Part shown: positions 47,936-58,754 of the stretch, one piece after another | Numbering within the stretch: position 1 is the first letter of the stretch | Layout: each line of letters opens with the position of its first letter | Source of the DNA: Prostheceraeus crozeri | Lineage: Eukaryota > Platyhelminthes > Polycladida > Euryleptidae | Length of the DNA stretch: 64,000 bases | Assembly (NCBI GenBank): GCA_907163375.1 | Contig: CAJQUW010006859.1 | Span: 1 to 64,000 of the forward strand | Direction of reading: 5' to 3' | The notes under the pieces: model-generated | What the model was told of the DNA's origin: nothing | The model's input: only the letters and a program-made list of their open reading frames with translations | Databases searched by the model: none | Made by a program: the position numbers and the translations under genes

Positions 47936-48990
47936 TGAATAGAACTGATCACCTTTTCATCAAATTACAAATCAAAAATCAAGATTAGGAAGGTGTCTGT
48001 TTTAAACGTTCATCAAACAATTGCAAATTGAGTATGAAAATGCGATTTCAATTTCTGAGTTTCGGCTTTGATTCGATAACTTCAAAGAAGTTAATGATCT
48101 CGTGATAACCTCATAATCACTTTTCAGGATGCATCATACTCTGTTGCCTTATTGATTGTCAAATTTGACAGAACTTTGGCAGTTTATTAGTCTAGTCAAC
48201 GAAACAAATTCACATCAATCTTTTTCTCAAACAAAAACAACTGCTTTTTCCACCAGCAGCGAAAAATTGACGTAAAAGTTCTTTTTTATAGTTTTTCGAT
48301 TAGCTAATGAAGAAATGAATGACGAAAACATTTCACTTGCACTGGTGAAGAAAATGTAAATAATTCAAGTTTGAGAAAAGAAAAAACTAAATGTTGGAAG
48401 TCAGTGAAAATTCATGTTGACAAATTGACAAAAGCAGTAAGGAGATATGTAAATATCAGCCAACACTAAGTCAACAACACCACGATGAACTTAAGTGCTC
48501 CGGGAATCAACCGTGTGAGTAAATGCCTCGTAATGAGTTGAACACACACTGGATGAGAGGTTTTGAAAATGAAATGCACCCTCGATGTGGTGTGCAGCTA
48601 ATTGGTAGGAATAATTGAAACAGAAAAATACGAGAAATAGAAGGAAAAAGCAAAGAAAACCTGTTCGCATCAGGTTTTTTCAATAATTGATTGTAGATTA
48701 AGATCCAATTCTTAGTTTTAATTCACTTTTCGTGACAAATGTCCACATAATATAAACATTTTGATTGAAAAGAGAATGTCTCTTATCGTTCCGGCCAGAG
48801 TTGGAACCGTTTCTAGGAGCGTTTCTAGTTCTTTGCAGAGCAATCTTTTTTAGTGATGTATGCCATCGCAAAGCGGGGAGTGCAAGACGCTTAATGTACG
48901 ACTGCATTGTACTCCTGCCATGTATGCCATGGATGTTGAATTGCAGACTCTCCTGTGGTTTATCCTATATAGTTAAAGCTAGCGTTTGAG
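47936..48990. other. Intron sequence, no feature seen
   Basis: AT-rich sequence with runs of A/T and no repeat or coding signal recognised. Confidence 0.45.
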
Positions 48991-49078
48991 TACTGCTTTT
49001 ATTGACTAGCTATGGCGTGATATAAACCGAACCGTAGGCGAGGTCTATATCTACCATAGCTAGTCAATAGAAGCAGTA
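48991..49078. repeat. Short hairpin, about 37-bp arms
   Basis: TACTGCTTTTATTGACTAGC ... pairs with ...GCTAGTCAATAGAAGCAGTA. The stem extends through TATGG/CCATA and ATATAAACC/GGTCTATAT around a short loop containing CGAACCGTAGGCG. A compact foldback or miniature element. Confidence 0.8.
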
Positions 49079-49814
49079 TTTTCCTAAAATGCTAGTCATA
49101 ACGATATTATCAACCGACACCAGACAACAAAGTAGCTGATATTGCATAATTTGATATCACTATCTAGGTCAGTTGATATCAAACAACATCACCCGTTTGA
49201 GTAAGTGATATCAATTTTGATAATCGACAGAAAAGTCCTTGAAATGGATAGATAGAAGCACCATGTTACAGTGAATGCCAACGAATTGACTGTTATATAT
49301 GAAATCAATTAATAATATTATTTGACCAATTTCCGTACTGATATTGAAAGTTGTCAGATTAGAGATTTTTTTTAGAACTCTTCTTCAGGAAGTTGATAAT
49401 AGCTGGTCAAAGCATTATATCATTGCAATTCTAGAAGATATTGTTGCATTTGATACAGAGATCCCTGTCAAAAAGCTTATCTCTATGATATATTTAGCTG
49501 AGATCATAGAAATTAACAATACCATAGAAAGTCAATTACAATTATCATGTACAATTATCCACTTCTATGGCTGACATTGATCCTTGTGCTATGTTTAGAT
49601 GGTTTAGATATCCATGTAAGTGAATAAAACTGCAGATAAAAATACAAATGCGATTTCAAGATAGATAATGTATTTCGTCGAATTATCTATTGAGTTCTAC
49701 AGCAAACTTGCACTTTCCTAAAATTTCATGAACAATTGATGTTGAAATCGATAGCAGATCATTAATTGATGTTGGAATGAATCAGTATGCAATTAATTTA
49801 AAAATGAAGCTTTA
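49079..49814. other. Intron sequence with several GATATCA words
   Basis: TTGATATCA or GATATCAATT words recur at 49140-49230. Fragments resembling family B termini (CCATAGAAAGTCAATTAC, CCACTTCTATGG) occur near 49523 and 49558, but a full element is not seen. Confidence 0.4.
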
Positions 49815-49987
49815 GTGTCACTTTTCTCCCAAACTAGGAGCTGGACGATGCTGACATTTCTGGAGCCGTGTGGTACTCATAGTCCGGATGCCCTTCCTGC
49901 CGACTTCCAATGACATTTTCGGGGCTCGAGCACTGAACCGGTAGATCGCTAGGCCAAGCACTTGACCACTGTGCCACGGAGACCACC
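49815..49987 (-). mobile_element. tRNA-derived SINE, copy 10
   Basis: A nearly complete reversed copy. The tail is decayed (CCAAACTAGGAGCTGGACGA), followed by GGATGCCCTTCCTGCCGACT and CCAATGACATTTTCGGGGCT. The head is CGCTAGGCCAAGCACTTGAC followed by CACTGTGCCACGGAGACCAC. Confidence 0.85.
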
Positions 49988-50414
49988 TTACCATACATAG
50001 TCCAAACCATAATATTTCATCAAATAATTTTTCGTAATCCCTGATCAGTAGATAGTCATCATTTCATGAAAACAGATTCATGACATTACTTACAAATTTC
50101 CTGTCTAGTTTGTTTACGATCTGTCGCAATTGCAATCAGAGATTCTTTGGGAAAGTTTTCAATAACAGCTGAACACAGGCGCTACTGCCATAATCATGTT
50201 TGATTTCGCTTTTACAGTTCTTTTTCAACGTTAATGGAACTTGGTTGATGTTCCTGATACTTCCACTGATGTTTCCGGGTGGTCTCAAACCTTACCGCAA
50301 TACTGCAACATTCAGAGACTATCGTAATCTGTTCATTTCATGTGGAGCATCATTTATTGTATTTCACATCAAATGTAGAACAAAACTCCTACGGATTAAT
50401 GCCTCCTCTTTCAG

Positions 50415-50504
50415 AGCAACACTGATGAGATGTCTCAACGTCTACGACAACTTGAAGAGGAGAACAAAGCGATGAAAGACAATGTAACTCTATTTGAATC
50501 TCAG
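50415..50504 (+). CDS. Coiled-coil protein gene, exon c
   Basis: The acceptor GCCTCCTCTTTCAG and donor TCTCAG|GTAAGA are both strong. The exon is exactly 30 codons, phase 0 to 0: SNTDEMSQRLRQLEEENKAM, then KDNVTLFESQ. Heptad-like Leu spacing and the E/K/R/Q content indicate continuation of the coiled coil from exon b. A symmetric exon of this kind could be skipped without breaking the frame. It joins in frame to 61199. Confidence 0.88.
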
Positions 50505-50879
50505 GTAAGACTTATCATACAAGTGGCATGGAAATACATATCATCAGTGATGCTGTAAAGAACATTGGAGAGAGAGTTTGCACCTAAAAAAGTACACGGA
50601 AGTAAAAATAGATATTTAGGGAAATATTCATGACTTGATATCAATAAACGCGGACGAATTGACATGTGGAAATCGGTATTCACATTTCAAACACACCAAG
50701 TGGTACATCCAGAATTCCATACCAAAAGTACTCCTGGATATTCTGTCTCAGTTGAGATAAGACTCCTGAACCCCGAACATGTTGTGCTTCTGTTTAATTT
50801 TCCCGTGCGACCACTATTTATTCTCAACTGCGCGTCAGTCGTCGTATTCAAGGAAGTCCAAGGTCTGTTCTTCTTTTCT

Positions 50880-51075
50880 TTTCTTTTTTCCCCCCAACAT
50901 TTTCCAATTTCATCAAAAAGCTCAAGTTATCCACATTGGATTTAGAATTGATCTGTCTCTGAGAGGTCTTACTTGAACCTTGGGATGAAGGATTGGTCCC
51001 TTGGATGCCCAGTTAGAACACAAGATACAGCTGTGATCATGAACTTCGTGGCATAGTTGTCTACATAGAACAACC
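50880..51075 (-). repeat. Dispersed repeat family F, copy F2
   Basis: The reverse counterpart of F1: CCCCCCAACATTTTCCAATT, GATGAAGGATTGGTCCCTTG, TACAGCTGTGATCATGAAC. Boundaries are approximate. Confidence 0.6.
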
Positions 51076-51462
51076 AGAGTCTGCAATGAATTTTCTACAA
51101 ACCAGAGACATTTTACACACTCAACGCTTTTGCGACAGTAGTGAGACTGCACTTAGGAACAAGAGAATGCAACACTCGCGGGTGTCAGTCAACAAGACAA
51201 ATGCGAGTAAGGGGGAAGAATAGAAGTACAAATTTTCTTCCCTGAAATTGAAAAGATGATTACAGCAAGTGACTGAATGCAAACTACTGTTAATTAGTTG
51301 TAATCGGCTGTGGTACAAATGCATATTCGCGAACAAATCAACAAATGACTCCTTAACTTTCATTGCACAACACTCCTTTTCGATGATCTTGACGTTGATG
51401 CTGCACAATGCATGGTAATGAAAATTTTCTGTGTTAAGAAGATACCTTTGCATAGGGGAAAA

Positions 51463-51720
51463 CCATAGAAATAAACTGTTTATCTGAAGTTCGCTAGAAT
51501 GGAAATTGACTCAAGGTCGCGGCACATCCGGGGGAACTAAGTTGGGGCATGAAGAACCAATTAAAAGCTTCGATTTACTCATGTGACTGATTCTAACCCA
51601 ATGATACAGACGTTGGCAGGTGCATCTAAGTGAAAATGCGTGCGGTTTGTGTGCCGTTATTGTGCATTGCATGAAGCTTAATTTCCATTCTAGAGGTTTT
51701 ATTGTTGTCAATTTCTATAA
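51463..51720 (-). mobile_element. Family B MITE, copy B2
   Basis: The inverted counterpart of B1 along its full length, starting CCATAGAAATAAACTGTTTA and ending GTTGTCAATTTCTATAA. Flanks are GGAAAA and GGAAAG, again a six-base near-duplication. Confidence 0.82.
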
Positions 51721-52237
51721 GGAAAGCGGAATTTCAGATCTTCCAGGTTTTGCAACAAGCAATGGTGGGTAATTTAGGCAATGATACATCGATGTACGCA
51801 TATGACGGAGTTCATGTACATCAAAGGACATTAATATCAAACTAAAAATAAGTTCAAATGCGACTTAATGCAGTCACGAAAATAGAAATGCGACAAAGTT
51901 CACATGAAACAGGAAAGTACATTCACAGAAAAATATTTATAGGCAATGTACATGGCGGGATGTGCAAGTAGACTGCATAACCCGGGAAGTGAAAGCAGAT
52001 GAATCCTGCATTCAATTCGTTCCGAAAGATTGTCTCACAAGCATTGATATCAGATGAAGTATCATCTCAACGCAGTGAGAGTGCATTCACGAAATCATCT
52101 GTAACAAAGCTCAAAATGACGACAGAATCCGAAATTATGAACCGAATTACCTCCTCAGATCCGGTTGCTGTCAGGTCTACCATCCACGGCCATCTTGCCA
52201 TTCATCCAGGCGGTAGATGTTTCCTCTGTCGTCAATC
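51721..52237. other. Intron sequence, no supported gene
   Basis: An 80-codon plus-strand open frame near 52000 is without recognisable features. No repeats noted. Confidence 0.4.
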
Positions 52238-52856
52238 GTAACTGAAGTCCGCTAACGTGCAGATAACACATACAATAAAATACAAAAATTAATTGTCTAT
52301 AAAAAATGTAAGATAGTCCTGAAAAGGACTCATTAAGCGTTCACTGGGCTGTACACACATATTCTCAAAAGTTCACCCAGACAAGAACGAAGATATAGAA
52401 ATGAAATTGGACAAAACAACACTAAAACAAATATATACAAGAATATATACGAGGGGCTCATCAGCAAGATGACCAACTGCTTCCGTCTCGCTTTGGGGTC
52501 CTTAAACATCCTGGACGAATAAGCAGGAGTGAATAAGCAGTGGCGGACCCACGCCATAGGCTCACCCCATAAAACAAAAATAAAATACACAGAAATAGCG
52601 GTTCTCAAAATACTGTGGATGCACTCAAATCATACCACATTGGACAGACAACTGTCTGCTTGAAAACAAGCCAAACTTTAGCAGGAGTGAAAAATGCTTA
52701 TGTAGAAGTTTTTCCATGCATCTTCTTAAATCACATAAAAGATAACCTGCAAAAATTGTACTACCCATATAGGAAGGAGGAAGACTTTCAGGAAAGGTGA
52801 ACAATACAACTTCAAAAGGGAAATCATCAACCTTGTCACACACTGATGAGTCAAGG
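52238..52856 (-). mobile_element. Family E element, copy E2 (internally deleted)
   Basis: The inverted counterpart of E1. Reading the minus strand, MGSTIFAG is joined directly to YLLCDLRR, so the segment holding the QVLRYLRICS motif through KRG has been lost in frame. The tail, with CTGATGAGCCCC and GTAACTGAAGTCCGC at its end, is retained. Confidence 0.65.
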
Positions 52857-53636
52857 GAACCCATCTGAGGCGACTGGAGTGGTGGTGGGTGACCTTCTTA
52901 GGGACAAAGGGGTGTTTCTAGTTGAAGGGGCCACCTAACTTTGTCATTAGGGGCCTCCATTTCAAGTGAAATTGACACTCTTTCGAGCCTACCTCGAATG
53001 GAAAAGGGCCCTCTCATGGTTATTGTGCAAACTTCTATAAACTTGATGTTTTGTAGCCAATAATTTTTAAGGTAATTTTAAAAGGTGTAATTTCCAACGG
53101 ACTCGCAATAGTGAGCCGCAGAAATGTTTGGTCGTTTATCGTTTACACTTGACGGAAATCCTCCAAACAGAAGACCCGCCGATATAAGGAAATAGGGATT
53201 GACACAAATTGACCTTGTTGTATCTCATATTGAGTCTGAGGCATTACTAAGGCAATAGGCCATCAAATTCAAATAGTGCTATCATATTGTATTCTGTAAT
53301 TGCTCATTGCGAAGGAGAAGGCGACTGCACCGTCTTGACAATGCCCCGAGTCGGATAATTCACTGGTTTAAGTGCGGATTTTATTTGAGAAAACTCACAA
53401 GTACATGAACCTACGTGAAGTTTACTCTTACTTATATGAGGATTGAATCAAACACACTGGAATGTTCATTTCGAAAGAAAGTTTTCGCAATCTCTGAGGG
53501 TTATCGAAGGAAATCCTTGTGATTAGTCTTACGACGCTAATTCTCGGAAGTCATCTCCGCTATTCTACTTTCTGTTGATTAACCATCAGTTAGGCAGATC
53601 GACTTTTTTCTTCACCGCTTCGCTAACATCCTGCAG
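52857..53636. other. Intron sequence before a candidate exon
   Basis: Mostly unique sequence. Toward the end a good branch-point-like GCTAACATC and a pyrimidine tract (GACTTTTTTCTTCACCG) lead into CTGCAG at 53631-53636. Confidence 0.45.
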
Positions 53637-53867
53637 TCAACCTGTGCGGGGTGGAGTGAGGGTCAACGCCAAGTGTTTGTGGAACTTGGCAAGCGGGGAA
53701 AACATCAATCAGCGTTCTCTGAACACATCCCACGAGACGAAAATGGCCGGGCGCAGAGGGACCTTTACAAGCGGAAAACAGATGTAGATCGAAGCGGTAG
53801 CAGCAATAGTGGGAGAAAAGAGGAATTGTATCTGAAAGAAGACATCATAATGCAAGTGATGAAATAG
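53637..53867 (+). CDS. Candidate alternative or terminal exon
   Basis: A strong acceptor (pyrimidine tract, GCTAAC branch-like word, CTGCAG) is followed in phase 0 by 76 codons of hydrophilic, charged peptide. These include STCAGWSEGQRQVFVELGKR, DENGRAQRDLYKRKTDVD and KEELYLKEDIIMQVMK, then TAG. The frame fits after exon c. AATATA at 53876-53881 could serve as a weak polyadenylation signal, making a short isoform. Alternatively a weak donor CAA|GTGATG at 53856 would keep phase 0 and join in frame to exon d. The composition is less AT-rich than its surroundings. Without transcript evidence it remains a hypothesis. Confidence 0.35.
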   Translation, partial: STCAGWSEGQRQVFVELGKRGKHQSAFSEHIPRDENGRAQRDLYKRKTDVDRSGSSNSGRKEELYLKEDIIMQVMK

Positions 53868-53914
53868 GGAGAAGGAATATAATTTAGTCACTTCAATGAT
53901 ATTTGCAGGATCCT

Positions 53915-54076
53915 TGACAACAAAGGTCTGTCGTAGTATATTGAATATCTAAAGAGAATGACAATACAAGACACCAACACCCTTGATTCCCCGACCGCAC
54001 TCGCCCGACTCAGGAATCGAACCAAAGTCCGCGGTGGAGACGAGCTCGTACCTTCTTCACTAGGCCACGCTGACGC
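53915..54076 (-). mobile_element. Family C tRNA-like repeat, copy C1 (split)
   Basis: Read on the minus strand it contains GCGTCAGCGTGGCCTAGTGA (A-box-like) and an exact B box GGTTCGATTCC about 50 bp later. GTGCGGTCGGGGAATCAAGG follows, then the shared tail with CTTTAGATATTCAA. It continues at 54773-54886 beyond the inserted D2 element. A tRNA-derived SINE-like family; no functional tRNA fold with a CCA-ready acceptor was recognised. Confidence 0.7.
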
Positions 54077-54084
54077 TTCAAAAG

Positions 54085-54772
54085 CAGGGAGTCGGAGTCC
54101 CGGACTCCTGCCCATAACAAGACCCGAAATATAATACAAACAAATTATTTATCCTCGTGCACATAGCTGTCACTGTTTTGATGTCAACTTTCTCCCTCAA
54201 ACAAAAGTACAGAGACAGCAGTGCATGCATAAGCCTGTAATAGTTGAGGGAATGAACCGTGATAGTGACAAAAGGATTGTCTTTTCACTCGGTGATTTTA
54301 TTAGAGAAGACAAGCCTTCCTAGTCTCTATCACAGCTACGCACCAAAGGTCACATCTGAGACAAAAATGAAATACTAGTTTGTTTGAGAACATTATCCTC
54401 TTACCCTCACATCAATCGTGTGTGATGGCTCATCCAAAGCGCATATTGAAATAGAAAGTGTAGCCATATTTTTTCTAGAAGGATGGGAGATTTTTCTGCC
54501 TGGTAGAAACTGGAGAAAACCGGTGAAGCACACATCAACAAGATGGGAGGAGCCGATTCGCATGCATCCAACTTGAAGCGACATTTGATAAGCTTTCATT
54601 GTAAATGATTGATAATTGATACAGCAATGATCTCTAAAAATAGGTTCAAGTAATCCTATAATGATCTATGATTTAGGTTGCCAGTTTATTTTTCAAAAAA
54701 CTAGGCGATATATACTTGCCACCCGAAGTCGGAGTCGGAGTCCTATCAAAATGATAGGACTCCGCATCCCTG
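54085..54772 (-). mobile_element. Family D hAT element, copy D2, with perfect 8-bp duplication
   Basis: The 688-bp element begins CAGGGAGTCGGAGTCC at the left, and its right end reversed reads CAGGGATGCGGAGTCC. It is flanked on both sides by TTCAAAAG (54077-54084 and 54773-54780), a perfect 8-bp target duplication. CAGGG ends plus 8 bp identify hAT. A palindrome lies beside the right terminus (GAGTCCTATC/GATAGGACTC). It has no transposase. It is inserted into family C copy C1, whose sequence resumes after it. Confidence 0.92.
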
Positions 54773-54886
54773 TTCAAAAGGAATGCGAGTGAAGGCAGAA
54801 GTCATCTCCAATTAATATCGACAGCTTATTGTCATATTATTATTAACAGAATACCACCAGCATTCATGTTGTAGCGAGACAGCATA
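54773..54886 (-). mobile_element. Family C repeat, copy C1 remainder
   Basis: GAATGCGAGTGAAGGCAGAA, CATCTCCAATTAATATCGAC and CAGCATTCATGTTGT match the corresponding part of C2 at 55330-55425. This shows it is the other half of C1, displaced by D2. Confidence 0.75.
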
Positions 54887-54942
54887 TCAGCATGTCATAC
54901 GACTACGTTACACAGGAGATTGACAACAAAGGTCTGTCGCAG

Positions 54943-55167
54943 ACATAGAGATTGATAACAATGAAACCTCCAGATTGGAAGATTGGAAGTAGAGCTTCAC
55001 GAAATACACAATAGTGGCACAAAAGTCGCACGCATTTTCACATGGATACACTTGTGAACGGTTGAATCATTGTTGATTCATGCCCCAACTTAGCTCCCCC
55101 GGATGTGTTGCGACTTTGAGTCAACTTCCATCCTATTCAACTTCAGATAAACAATCTATTTCTATGG
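54943..55167 (+). mobile_element. Family B MITE, copy B3 (inserted in family C)
   Basis: A diverged copy: ACATAGAGATTGATAACAAT at left, CAACTTCAGATAAACAATCT then TTTCTATGG at right. It interrupts C2. The uninterrupted C1 reads GGTCTGTCGTAGTA, while here GGTCTGTCGCAG precedes the element and TCGTAGTA follows it. This indicates a 6-bp duplication TCG(C/T)AG. Confidence 0.85.
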
Positions 55168-55178
55168 TCGTAGTACAT

Positions 55179-55632
55179 TGAATATCTAAAGAGAGTGACA
55201 ACTATTAAGTCAATATAAGACGCCAACACCCTTGATTCCCCGACCGCACTCGCCTGACCCAGGAATCGAACCAAAGTCTGCGGTGGAGACGGACTCGCAC
55301 CTTCTTCACTAGACCACGCTGACGGCACGACAGGAATGTGAGTGAAGGCAGAAGTCATCTCCAATTAATGTGGACAGCTTATTGTCTTACTATTATTGAC
55401 AGAATGTTTCCTGCATTCATGTTGTCCCAATAAGCTGTCGATATCAATTGGAGATGACTTCTGCCTTCACCCGCATTCCTGTTGTGCCGTAAGCGTGGCC
55501 TATTTAAGAAGGTGCGAGCTCGTCCCCGCCGCAGACTTCGGTTCGATTCTTGGGTCAGGCGAGTGCGGTCGGGGAATCAAGGGTGTTGGTGTCATTTATT
55601 GACTTAAATGTAGTCATTCTCTTCAGATATTC
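55179..55632. repeat. Inverted pair of family C repeats (about 205-bp arms)
   Basis: C2 (minus, 55179-55384) and C3 (plus, 55428-55632) face each other around a 43-bp loop. Both contain the tRNA-like head. In C3 it reads GCGTGGCCTATTTAAGAAGG, with the B box GGTTCGATTCT. The arms match from TGAATATCT at the outside to CAGCTTATTG at the inside, with roughly one mismatch in ten. A transcript would fold into a long hairpin. Confidence 0.85.
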
Positions 55633-57169
55633 AGTTCAGATCCTTGCTAACTGCTCAAAGTAGAATAGGACGTGTTGGGTGGGGTTGATTGAGACTGGAT
55701 TCACACGGTGACCGGGATGTGTTGTAAGCGAATTATATAAAGTACTTCCAAATGATTCCAATCAAATGGGTTGGGTTTCATCAGTCGTAAACAGGTTTGA
55801 AATAGCGACGTTGTAGTCATACAACAAGCACGTATACCCTCAAACCTCAATGCCTTGTCGAGTGCGAGCTGGAATCATGCAAGGCACATGGAGTGCGGAT
55901 TCATTTAGAACTCATCGCCAGGCTACCTTTGAAAATATGTAATGACTAATGAGGAAGGTTGCTGCAAGACGACTCGGATACATCCATGAGCTTGTGAGTC
56001 TCTTACTCCCTCACCCCTTAAATCCGCCCCCTGTGTTGGAGGTGCAGGGCTGTTACCCGCGCCTAATGAAGCCCCAGCATGTATCGTGATGGTTGCATTT
56101 GATGAGATGTGATGAATTTGTCATAGACAGGTAACTCAGGGAAATCTGGAAAACAATACCTGCCGGATGCAATTTGTAGATCAGCTTTGGATCGTAAATC
56201 GCTTGTCAGCAGAAGCAAAACTGGGGAAGATCGTTGTCATACTTGAGTTATGAGTCTGGGTTACTCAGCTCACAGCAGTAGCTATCTTTCTAAATTATAA
56301 ATAATGCGGAAATTAGTCGTGTTTGATCAGTCTTGGCTATTTCTGTTTCAGACTCATAGATTATCGATTCGGGGGTTTCTGATGAATAATAAGTTTGAGA
56401 CGCCTCTCTTGTGTAATCCTATTTTCCTTTACTATATAAATAAATGATTTATAATGAACACATTCGTCCGCATATTTGGTAATGATTTAGACCAAATGTT
56501 TACTTCTGCGGAATCTAAAAATGCGTCAGACGAAAGAAAAGAATATACTACTGAATACGAATGGAGCATCAGAAGCTTGTTGAATAAAGACACTGCTTCC
56601 ACTCAAGTCTTCTATATCACTAGTTTTTCGAATGGGAATTAGTCTATCACGGCATGATGTCTTGTGATTATGTACTGAAGTTCGTGCCGAACTTGTCTTG
56701 CTTGCACCTCACCACTTGCTCGTCTCTCATCCAATTAAGCTATCAAATAACAGGCAATGGACATTCTATGACATTCTATTCATAATATGACGTAAATTTT
56801 ACATTAATGTTGTGCGAATTGGCTTTCTACAACGTTGAGTAATGTATAAGAGTATAACAGTAATGTGAATGTTGCTGAAATATTCACTTAATCCACTCGA
56901 TGTACAAAATCATACCAGCAAGCTAAGCGTGATGACAACCTTCATATACTGACAGCTCTAGGAGGAAGTTAAAAAGAGGTTCTGGCTCGAAGTTTTCAAT
57001 TTTATTGGCAAAAGTAAAAATAAAATTGACTGTGGCACAGCGTGACGGGCCTTCGGCGCCCAGCGCCTTCTTACAGTCGATAGTCAAATGGAGGTCAGCA
57101 TACTTGGTGTGAAGATTTATAAAGAAGTGAATGATATTAAGAATTGCGTTGTTTGTTGAATTTTTTTTG
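55633..57169. other. Intron sequence, no supported gene
   Basis: AT-rich with short open frames. No repeat family recognised. Confidence 0.45.
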
Positions 57170-58733
57170 CGTTTATTTGTTTATCATCAAATGGTAATCA
57201 GTACAAGACAGTTTTGAATTGTTCGTACAAGTAAAAGAAACAGTAATCAATACAGAAAATTAAAGAAAGGCAAGATGTAGGGTATGATGAGATACCAGTT
57301 CAACAAATGGAGTGTCTCAAGGGGGAGTTCTACTGAGGTCTTTATTTATCAGTGCAGTTGTATACGGGAAAAAGAGTTCTTTCTTTTCAAAGTTCGGCAC
57401 ATGACCACACTGTATTGGCTTTGCATTCTTTTCGTAATGCAGTCGTGAATGATGTGGGATTTGGTATTTGCGATTTGTCTAAAAAGCTTTTTGCTTCTTT
57501 CATTACGTCTTACTTGAATTTCTCCTCTCTTGCATTGGCATAGTCGAACGTTGTTGTTGCCATAGTATAGGTTGTAAATTAGCCTGTGAGCTCTGTTATC
57601 CAACTTCTGCAACATTTGTGACATATTCTGGTCCAAACCAACAAACACGGGACAGGCGCATTCTATCAATGATCGAACAAAGTGTTGTAGACTATGTGCA
57701 GTTCCTTCTTTATTAATCATTTCTTTAAGCGTCGGAGAACATGGAATCTTTGACTTGCTTTTGAATACAACATTTTACATGTGATTTCCAATTCATCTTT
57801 TCGTTAAAAAGAACCCCAAGAACTCGCATTTCTTGGACTCGTGGAATAGGGGTTCGGGACGAGAACTTTCTTCCTTGTTTGGCTACTATCATCATTTTTG
57901 ACTTATTCTTGTTCAGCACTAATTTATTCTTTGAGCACCATTCCCAGATCTTGTGTTTCGTGATTGATAGATTTTACTATTTCTGCTTCATCTGTAGTTT
58001 TCAGGGGTACCACAATGTTGACATCGTCGGCAAACTTGACAGTTACAACGTCGGGAGAGTCAGAAATGAGGCAATTGGTGAATATAGAAAACAAAGCCGG
58101 GGATAATATATATATATATAACATATAAGCCGGGATTATATGTGACACTTGGCATTGTAGCTGCAGCGACTTCATCCCTCTATCGTATCGACGGAAAACA
58201 CTTGCATTTCGATTATTTTTGAATATTATGGAAGATTTTCAGCATCCGCTTCGTCACCTACTGCTGCCTATAATGATTCACTCTGGTCAATTCCAACTGC
58301 CCATTTCACGAACATCCCTAAATCAACGGACGTTCATCATTAGCATGTCAAAGCTTTATAACTCTGGCTTTACTTTGTAACTTTGTAAATGAACACTCTT
58401 TTTTCTTGTTATGTTTCGGTTCACTTGAAAGTCTATGTCTCTTGGGGCCCTACGATTCTTATTATTGGGGCTGTTGTAATTTTCTATAAATATACGCTGA
58501 TTATTATTATTATTATTATAATACTGAGGCTTGAGGGACGCCTTTGTTCAACGAAATGCACTTTGAAAGGTCACACTACCAGCCCGTATTTTCGCAGTTC
58601 TTCCTTTGAGATAGTTTTGAATCCAAAGAATGAAGCCATTTGAAAAATTTGCATTCTGAAGAGGTGATTTTGAATTTGATTCTGAATTTGAGGTGATCAA
58701 AGTGAGAGGGCAGACTGTAGCAAGGTAATTCAT
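57170..58733 (-). mobile_element. Degenerate LINE reverse transcriptase
   Basis: On the minus strand, in order, are pieces of a non-LTR reverse transcriptase. FILWIQNYLKGRTAKIRAGS lies at about 58600. LSPALFSIFTNCL and the catalytic-type motif FADDVNIV follow at about 58023-58110. LVLNKNKSKMMIV and VLGVLFNEKMNWKSHVK are at about 57770-57910, and a C-terminal part with CACPVFVGLDQ and KLDNRAHRLIYNL at about 57560-57680. The pieces lie in different frames, separated by stops. A block of unrelated DNA with TA and TTA microsatellites (about 58105-58120 and 58498-58519) sits between the first two. An A-rich stretch near 57165-57180 may be the 3' end. Inactive. Confidence 0.8.
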
Positions 58734-58754
58734 GTCTTCTATTGATTGTTGGCT

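Noticed and set aside
14971..49987. SINE heads as true tRNA genes
   Set aside because: A- and B-box-like words are present, but each head continues into the same non-tRNA body and tail and recurs as dispersed copies, several truncated. These are tRNA-derived SINEs.
39783..54772. Family D as a Helitron-like element because of its terminal hairpin
   Set aside because: D2 has inverted CAGGG ends and a perfect 8-bp target duplication, which identify hAT; Helitrons do not make such duplications.
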